Below, one piece after another: positions 59,101 through 64,000 of a stretch of 64,000 nucleotides of DNA (position 1 is the first letter of the stretch; every line of letters begins with the position of its first letter). The stretch is from the NCBI GenBank assembly GCA_964567435.1, contig CAZMMQ010000011.1:1-64000 (forward strand), written 5' to 3'. The notes beneath the pieces are model-generated. The model was not told the DNA's origin. It did no database searches and saw only the letters and a program-made list of their open reading frames with translations. The translations under genes were made by a program, and so were the position numbers. Origin of the DNA: RFSX01 sp964567435 (GTDB taxonomy: Bacteria; Bacteroidota; Bacteroidia; Chitinophagales; Saprospiraceae).

Positions 59101-60021
59101 ATGGGTGGAATAGAATTCACAGGAACTATGTCAGGACTACTGATACTCCTCCTGTTTGTGTTGATGATAGCGATTATCGTCGTTATGAGAAACATATTCA
59201 CTTCACGGACACAATCAAATCTGACAGAAAAGTATGATGGTCATCAGTGGAAATCACCATTGGATGCAAGAAATAAGTATCCAGATGTGAATATTTTCAA
59301 TCTGACTCGTCCTATTTTCTTGTTTGGCTTGGTCGCTGCACTAGCGGCTACACTATTTGCATTTAGCTGGACTACATATGATGCGGAAGTATTTATCCCG
59401 GACGATGCCTTAGAGCTGGATGACGAGCTTGAGATAGAGCCGCCTCGAACGGCAGAGCCGCCACCGCCACCGCCTCCTCCACCACCTCCAGTCATCGAAG
59501 AAGTACCAGAAGAAGAGATAGAAGAAGAAGATGAGCCTATATTCGAAGATTTGGATGTAGAGGAAGAAGATGTGGTAGAAGCAGAGCCAATCGTGGAAGA
59601 AGAAGCGCCGCCACCACCACCGCCGCCACCACCGCCACCGCCTGAAGAGCCAGAAATATTTAAAGTAGTGGAGCAGATGCCTAGATTCCCTGGATGTGAG
59701 GATATTGGTGGAACTGATAAGGAAAAAGAAAACTGCGCAAAAGAGAAAATGCTACAGTACATCTATAAGAACCTAAAGTATCCTGCCATCGCCAGAGAAA
59801 ATGGTGTAGAGGGTATGGCTGTACTTCAGTTCGTAGTGAAAGAAGATGGTTCTGTGTCAGATATCAATATTGTGAGAGACCCAGGTGCAGGATGTGGAGA
59901 TGCCGCTCATAAAGTTGTTACCGGTATGAATAACCTACCTCAAAAATGGACTCCTGGTAAGCAAAGAGGTCGTCCAGTAAAAGTACTATATACATTACCC
60001 GTTAGATTTAGACTACAATAA
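59101..60021 (+). CDS. tonB: Energy transducer TonB
   Basis: Two membrane helices (about 9-30 and 70-88) are unusual next to the single anchor of classical TonB. Two polyproline runs (coded at about 59458-59490 and 59608-59643) flank an acidic stretch EEVPEEEIEEEDEP. The C-terminal domain starts at about residue 205 and reads YPAIARENGVEGMAVLQFVVKEDG, ending RPVKVLYTLPVRFRLQ. It should link inner-membrane ExbB/ExbD energy to outer membrane receptors. ExbB/D genes are not in the window. A terminator follows at 60051-60085. Confidence 0.93.
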   Translation: MGGIEFTGTMSGLLILLLFVLMIAIIVVMRNIFTSRTQSNLTEKYDGHQWKSPLDARNKYPDVNIFNLTRPIFLFGLVAALAATLFAFSWTTYDAEVFIPDDALELDDELEIEPPRTAEPPPPPPPPPPPVIEEVPEEEIEEEDEPIFEDLDVEEEDVVEAEPIVEEEAPPPPPPPPPPPPEEPEIFKVVEQMPRFPGCEDIGGTDKEKENCAKEKMLQYIYKNLKYPAIARENGVEGMAVLQFVVKEDGSVSDINIVRDPGAGCGDAAHKVVTGMNNLPQKWTPGKQRGRPVKVLYTLPVRFRLQ

Positions 60022-60050
60022 CTACACTCAGTGTAAGAGAATAAATAATC

Positions 60051-60085
60051 AAAGGCTATTCAATTCAAATTGGATAGCCTTTTTT
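60051..60085 (+). terminator. Terminator of the tonB gene
   Basis: AAAGGCTATTCAAT pairs with ATTGGATAGCCTTT around a four-base loop (one G-U pair) and is followed by a T run. It separates the first TonB from its paralogue at 60225. Confidence 0.88.
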
Positions 60086-60224
60086 ATTTCTCACAATTAA
60101 GAAAAACCAACTAACTAGCTTGTCAATCCAGAATATATAAGTTCTATTATCCTCTAATTAAAAAACCCGAACACACCAAAATATTCACCCAGTCTCATCT
60201 ATAGAAATAGAAAAACTATAGAGC

Positions 60225-61085
60225 ATGAATATTTTACTTACCACTAACCAATTAATATTCACCCTTAGTACTATTATCTCGTTGATAGGTCTTTATATTT
60301 TCATCAGAAGACAATTTTTCCAACTGAAGACAAATTATGATTTCACCCCTAATCATTATTTTATTGGATTGATTGCAGGGATAACTGCCTGTATAGGATT
60401 CATCAATTGGACAACCTCCCATAATAATAGCCGTACTTACCAAATAGACCCATTACCACCAGAAACTATCATTAATGTGCCAACGTCTGCACCTCCAAAA
60501 AAAATAGTGCCCCCTCCAGCCCCTCCTGTGACAACAAAAACCCAGATTCCAAAAATCATTAAGAATATATTATTGACCAATGACAATGAAAGTGTAGATA
60601 CTGAGAAAATTATAAAAGACCTATCAGCTGATATTATCTCACCATCTGTAATGCCTGACACGATAGCATCGCCAGCGCCTATAGTGGAACCTATAATCCC
60701 TAAGAACGATGGAAATGAGGTAGTCTTTATTGCTGATCAGATGCCAAGGTTCCCAGGCTGTGAAGACCTCCTGGAATCTAAAGGAGATAAAGAAGAATGT
60801 GCTAAAAAAATGCTATTAGAGTATGTGTATAAAAACTTGAAATATCCCGCACTGGCTATGGAAATAGGACTTGAAGGAATGGTAGTCGTCCAGTTTGTAG
60901 TCACTAAAAAAGGACGTATAGACAAGGTTAAGGTTGTAAGAGATATAGGTGGTGGTTGTGGCGATCAAGCGAAAGCCGTAGTAAACAAAATGAATGACCT
61001 ACCACAGAACTGGATTCCTGGCAAACAGAATGGTCGCCCAGTCAATGTAAGATATACCTTACCAATAAAATATCAATTATATTAG
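60225..61085 (+). CDS. Second TonB-family protein
   Basis: The 286-residue protein has two N-terminal membrane helices (about 8-28 and 45-63), a shorter proline-rich linker (APPKKIVPPPAPP), and a C-terminal TonB domain (QMPRFPGCEDLLES then YPALAMEIGLEGMVVVQFVV), ending RPVNVRYTLPIKYQLY. It is clearly a paralogue of the TonB 200 bases upstream: the FPGCEDL motif, the CGDxA segment and the end are shared. A separate terminator in between suggests separate control, perhaps for different receptor sets. It converges on the next minus-strand gene with one base between stops. Confidence 0.88.
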   Translation: MNILLTTNQLIFTLSTIISLIGLYIFIRRQFFQLKTNYDFTPNHYFIGLIAGITACIGFINWTTSHNNSRTYQIDPLPPETIINVPTSAPPKKIVPPPAPPVTTKTQIPKIIKNILLTNDNESVDTEKIIKDLSADIISPSVMPDTIASPAPIVEPIIPKNDGNEVVFIADQMPRFPGCEDLLESKGDKEECAKKMLLEYVYKNLKYPALAMEIGLEGMVVVQFVVTKKGRIDKVKVVRDIGGGCGDQAKAVVNKMNDLPQNWIPGKQNGRPVNVRYTLPIKYQLY

Positions 61086-61086
61086 G

Positions 61087-62088
61087 TTAGCCGATATAGT
61101 CTTTCAATTGGAAGGCAAAGAATCCTATTATTAGTAGGATAAAAAAGAACTCCTTAAGGATAGAATTATCTTTACTTTCCATTATTAGTCCCACTACTAT
61201 GGATATCGGTGTTGTAACCATCACTAATACCAAGGCAATATCATCTTTCAATTTTCCAACTAAAAATAAAGCGGGAAGAGTAAGCATAAGCATCCAGTAC
61301 GTCAATTCTATTTTTTTAATCACATCATACTTCTTCTTCTTTTTGACAGAAAAATGTAGAAATACACTTACCATAATTATAATTAAGAAAAGTAGTGGCT
61401 TGATGTATAGGCTCATCTCTGTGATGAGTTCACCATTGTAAATCCATGGGGACAATTTAGCGGATCCAAAAAGATGGTTGAGTATCTTTTCTGTAGAACC
61501 CAAATAATAGAATCCAACAAAACTCAGGAAAATAGGTATTAATATGCCTCCTATCAATTGTAAAAACTCCCTTATCTCAAGATTCCTTAGACTTAAGATG
61601 CCAAGTAAGAGCAATAAGATGAAAATTATATAGGTAGGGTAGATTAATGCCGCAACCATCATAAAGAATCCACAATTGAATATGGTCGCAATTGGTCGAT
61701 GCTTTTTATAGATTTTAAATAGACTTCGAATAGATAATATGGAGAAGAGATTAGCAATAAGTATTGGATGAAGCATAAGTGGCTCTAGTGCATAAGCACT
61801 AAATAGAATAAATAAAGCTCCAGGTATAGTACTTAAGACTCTACTAAACTTATGCTTAAGGACTATATCATTAACCAGATATGCTTGAATTAAGACCAAA
61901 ATGATGGTCAGGGATATTTTCAAATAAGAACTGATCGACAACCCTTCTAGCCATACAGAGACAAGCAAATTAGATCCTAACTCTACTGCTGGTGGAGGGA
62001 AAATAAAATAATACCCATTCAGAAGTACTGCAAAGAGTAATAATGCAATTAGATTAAATATCAGATTTCTACGAAAAAAAACAAGCAA
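61087..62088 (-). CDS. Polytopic membrane protein (DUF6427-like)
   Basis: The chain of 333 residues begins with a TTG at 62088, with a TAG just upstream, and has about nine membrane helices. The arrangement and sequences such as LRNLEIREFLQLIGGILIP recall DUF6427 proteins of Bacteroidota (by memory). Function unknown. TATATTTA (62115-62122, minus strand) is a near match to TAnnTTTG ahead of the start. Confidence 0.7.
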   Translation of the reverse strand: MLVFFRRNLIFNLIALLLFAVLLNGYYFIFPPPAVELGSNLLVSVWLEGLSISSYLKISLTIILVLIQAYLVNDIVLKHKFSRVLSTIPGALFILFSAYALEPLMLHPILIANLFSILSIRSLFKIYKKHRPIATIFNCGFFMMVAALIYPTYIIFILLLLLGILSLRNLEIREFLQLIGGILIPIFLSFVGFYYLGSTEKILNHLFGSAKLSPWIYNGELITEMSLYIKPLLFLIIIMVSVFLHFSVKKKKKYDVIKKIELTYWMLMLTLPALFLVGKLKDDIALVLVMVTTPISIVVGLIMESKDNSILKEFFFILLIIGFFAFQLKDYIG

Positions 62089-62227
62089 GGTTGATGACTA
62101 GTATTGTGATATTGTAAATATAGGAGATAGGAATGAAGATTTAGAACCTATCATGACCATAAGAATTGTTAAATCAGATATGAATCTTGATTGAAATATA
62201 TAACCTCTCCCAAATTCTAGCCTAATA

Positions 62228-63373
62228 CTAACTTACTCGCCTACCCTTCCAGGTATACTTTTTAACAAAAAAACTCATTGTCCCGATCACGCCTATATAC
62301 AATAAGTGAGCAATACTACTGTACCAGAATTTATTCATTGCTTTCTTTCTATCAAAGTAAGTTGTCAATTCCTTGAGATAGAGATAATCGATACCCACTT
62401 TAGCCATAAATTGCAGAAGTGCCAAGACCAGAGCAATTGGACCAAAATAGTAATATCCAATAAAATGAACCAAAAACCACATGACCATGAGATAAGGCGT
62501 GGCCATTATCATCCATAAGCCCTTCCCTTTGAGACCTTTATTTTTGGTGGCCCATCTTAGACGCTGAGAGACGAATCCTGAGAAGGTGGCTTCTGCCTTA
62601 GTATTCACTACAGCCCTTTTATCCTTTAGAAAAATAATATTGTGGTCAGCATCCTGAGCGACTTTTTGAATTGCAAAAATATCGTCACCTGAGGCATAGC
62701 GACTATCTTTATATGAAACAATACCTCTTCGATATATCAGATTAGCACCATTGGATAAGTACCAATGCCCAGCACCAATCCCTACAGCAGTCAAGGCCAT
62801 CATCCCTGCCAAATCCAAGGCCTGAAAATTTTGAAAGGCACTTCCATCTATATCAAAACATACAGGAGCGGCTATCATGTCCGGCTCATTCTTAGCAAGG
62901 GTTTCGAATACCGCATCCAAATAGTCAGGCCCACAATAAGTATCTGCATCCATTTGAATTATATAATCTCCCGTTGCATGAGAAAGACCAAGATTAAGGG
63001 CTAACTTTTTGAAGGCATTGTATGATTCGCGAGGCGCCTGCAGATAGTCTTTTAGATAAAGGAGTTGCAGTGTAGGATGTTCGATAGTTTGTACAATAAG
63101 TGCTGTATTGTCTTCTGAGTAGTCATCAACAATAATGATTTGATTGACAGCTTTTGGATACTTATCACCTTGTACAATTAGACTTTCAATACATTTCCTT
63201 ATGCTAATTGCTTCATTTCTAGCAGGAATTACAAATGTAATAGTTGGATACGTGTCTGTAGAATTAGTAGATTGTTGTCTGGGTAACTCAGACCACTTTT
63301 CTAATAAATATATAATGAGGTAAACATATGCCCCGACAATAAATACTGTAACAAGGCAATAAGATATAAACAC
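62228..63373 (-). CDS. Membrane-bound family 2 glycosyltransferase
   Basis: An N-terminal membrane helix (about 3-25) precedes a GT-A domain with ITFVIPARNEAISIRKCI, IIIVDDYSEDNTALI, and the DxD motif in QMDADTYCGPDYL. A QRLRW motif follows, then two or three C-terminal membrane helices. Family 2 enzymes transfer sugars from nucleotide donors to lipid or glycan acceptors in the envelope. The substrate cannot be given. The small membrane protein gene upstream (26 bases) is cotranscribed. Confidence 0.87.
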   Translation of the reverse strand: MFISYCLVTVFIVGAYVYLIIYLLEKWSELPRQQSTNSTDTYPTITFVIPARNEAISIRKCIESLIVQGDKYPKAVNQIIIVDDYSEDNTALIVQTIEHPTLQLLYLKDYLQAPRESYNAFKKLALNLGLSHATGDYIIQMDADTYCGPDYLDAVFETLAKNEPDMIAAPVCFDIDGSAFQNFQALDLAGMMALTAVGIGAGHWYLSNGANLIYRRGIVSYKDSRYASGDDIFAIQKVAQDADHNIIFLKDKRAVVNTKAEATFSGFVSQRLRWATKNKGLKGKGLWMIMATPYLMVMWFLVHFIGYYYFGPIALVLALLQFMAKVGIDYLYLKELTTYFDRKKAMNKFWYSSIAHLLYIGVIGTMSFFVKKYTWKGRRVS

Positions 63374-63399
63374 GTATAAGGGATTTTTCTGTCTATATT

Positions 63400-63888
63400 C
63401 TATGTGAATAGATCTTCATAGTCATCACCAGATTTGGTTTGTTTGACCTTTACTTTTGATTTTGGCTTATCTATATCCTCCAGTTCTAAAAAGTCTTCAT
63501 CATCAACCTCCTCGTATTTGATATAATCACCTTTGTCACTTTTCTTTTGTTCTTTTACAGATGGTCGTTTAGAGCCTAGTGCTCTTTTCCCATAGGCTTT
63601 CAAGGCCAGGTATCCAAATACAAATGGATAGAACACCACATTACCTAACAGTTTAATTATCCCTTTACCTGTATCATTCCTTATATCCTGCATAAGCTTG
63701 GACACATAATCAGTGACAACAGAATAATTAAGAAATAAGGCTATTAGGAGCAAGGGTATAGCTAGAAAAGAATAAAATGCCTTTACTGCAAAGCTCACTG
63801 TAGAGATAATAAGCCAAATCATAACCACGAAAAAAAGCAGAGGAATAATCTTGGTAAACAGACCTGCAGAACTCTTATTGGTTGCCAT
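63400..63888 (-). CDS. Small membrane protein with acidic/lysine-rich cytoplasmic tail
   Basis: Two or three membrane helices in the first 100 residues (KIIPLLFFVVMIWLIISTV, FYSFLAIPLLLIALFL) are followed by a charged tail with EEVDDEDFLELEDIDKPKSK and a final DDYEDLFT. It is unrecognised. It lies 26 bases upstream of the glycosyltransferase gene and may help place or regulate that enzyme (inference). Confidence 0.6.
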   Translation of the reverse strand: MATNKSSAGLFTKIIPLLFFVVMIWLIISTVSFAVKAFYSFLAIPLLLIALFLNYSVVTDYVSKLMQDIRNDTGKGIIKLLGNVVFYPFVFGYLALKAYGKRALGSKRPSVKEQKKSDKGDYIKYEEVDDEDFLELEDIDKPKSKVKVKQTKSGDDYEDLFT

Positions 63889-63948
63889 GTATAGTATTTA
63901 GAAATTTTAGATGATTGAAATTAAATAAAAATCAGTGGCTATGCATGG

Positions 63949-64000
63949 TTAGACTGACATCGTCTGAGCAAATTGCTTTTCATATAACTTCTGATAGGCG
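63949..64000 (-). CDS. C-terminal end of a minus-strand gene cut by the window edge
   Basis: The minus strand reads AYQKLYEKQFAQTMSV and then a stop (TAA at 63949-63951), open to the edge. A 60-base gap separates it from the small membrane protein start. Only the last 16 residues are visible, so function is unknown and the call rests on a single short frame. Confidence 0.35.
   Translation of the reverse strand, partial: AYQKLYEKQFAQTMSV

Noticed and set aside
59244..59762. Glycine/serine-rich minus-strand frame opposite tonB
   Set aside because: It is the mirror of the polyproline and acidic codons of TonB.

Overview
The window reads as an AT-rich chromosomal segment of a Bacteroidota bacterium, probably a free-living Saprospiria- or Cytophagia-like organism. 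The support is direct. One protein carries a type IX secretion C-terminal sorting domain (37452-39026). There are two TonB-dependent receptors and two proline-rich TonB proteins. Transketolase is split into two genes. Several promoters fit the Bacteroidota pattern TTTG-N19-TAnnTTTG, the clearest being in front of the HU gene. Many lipoproteins and secreted proteins have typical signal peptides. No tRNA, rRNA, CRISPR array, insertion sequence or prophage was recognised. Most of the window is chromosomal core or lineage-specific envelope biology.

Layout. 1-2400: an orphan HEPN-domain gene with an integron attC-like hairpin behind it, apparently inserted exactly at the stop codon of a class III aminotransferase gene. 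2.5-9 kb: two tandem secreted thioredoxins, a small alanine-rich protein, an S41 protease and a secreted amidohydrolase. 9-15 kb: envelope genes on the minus strand (a KEV-repeat protein with a C-terminal helix-hairpin-helix-like domain, an OmpA-like protein, a FadL-like barrel, and a helical secreted protein). 15-26 kb: a copper-type HMA/TonB-receptor fusion, a metallo-beta-lactamase-fold hydrolase, then an operon of a propeller/Omp85-like giant with an oligopeptide-type ABC transporter that lacks its ATPases. 26-34 kb: an alpha-oxoamine synthase with a two-domain VOC protein, RadC with an SDR reductase, a TspO-like protein, a cystathionine gamma-synthase-type enzyme, split transketolase and HU. 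34-45 kb: a serine hydrolase, a protein of three tandem repeats, a T9SS cargo protein, alanine dehydrogenase, TsaE, a histidine kinase overlapping a TonB receptor gene, and an OmpH/Skp chaperone. 45-50 kb: a six-gene minus-strand operon that includes a duplicated CP-GIP-CY membrane protein. 50-56 kb: a TonB-C-like secreted stub, an MFS pump behind a possible leader-peptide attenuator, a uracil-DNA-glycosylase-family protein, DoxX, an outer membrane protein with a DUF3179 lipoprotein, TatA and a DUF3109 protein. 56-64 kb: a citrate synthase with a histone-H1-like tail, GcvH, VanZ, two TonB paralogues, and membrane and glycosyltransferase genes.

The observations I would check first are four. 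(1) The attC-bounded HEPN cassette: in silico excision rebuilds a tight operon junction. (2) The candidate leader peptide with an Arg-Leu-Arg motif and a terminator six bases before the MFS pump start codon. (3) Citrate synthase carrying a 75-residue Lys/Ala/Pro tail. (4) The lone TonB-C-like secreted protein and the HMA/TonB-receptor fusion. All family names come from reading motifs by eye; no database search was run.
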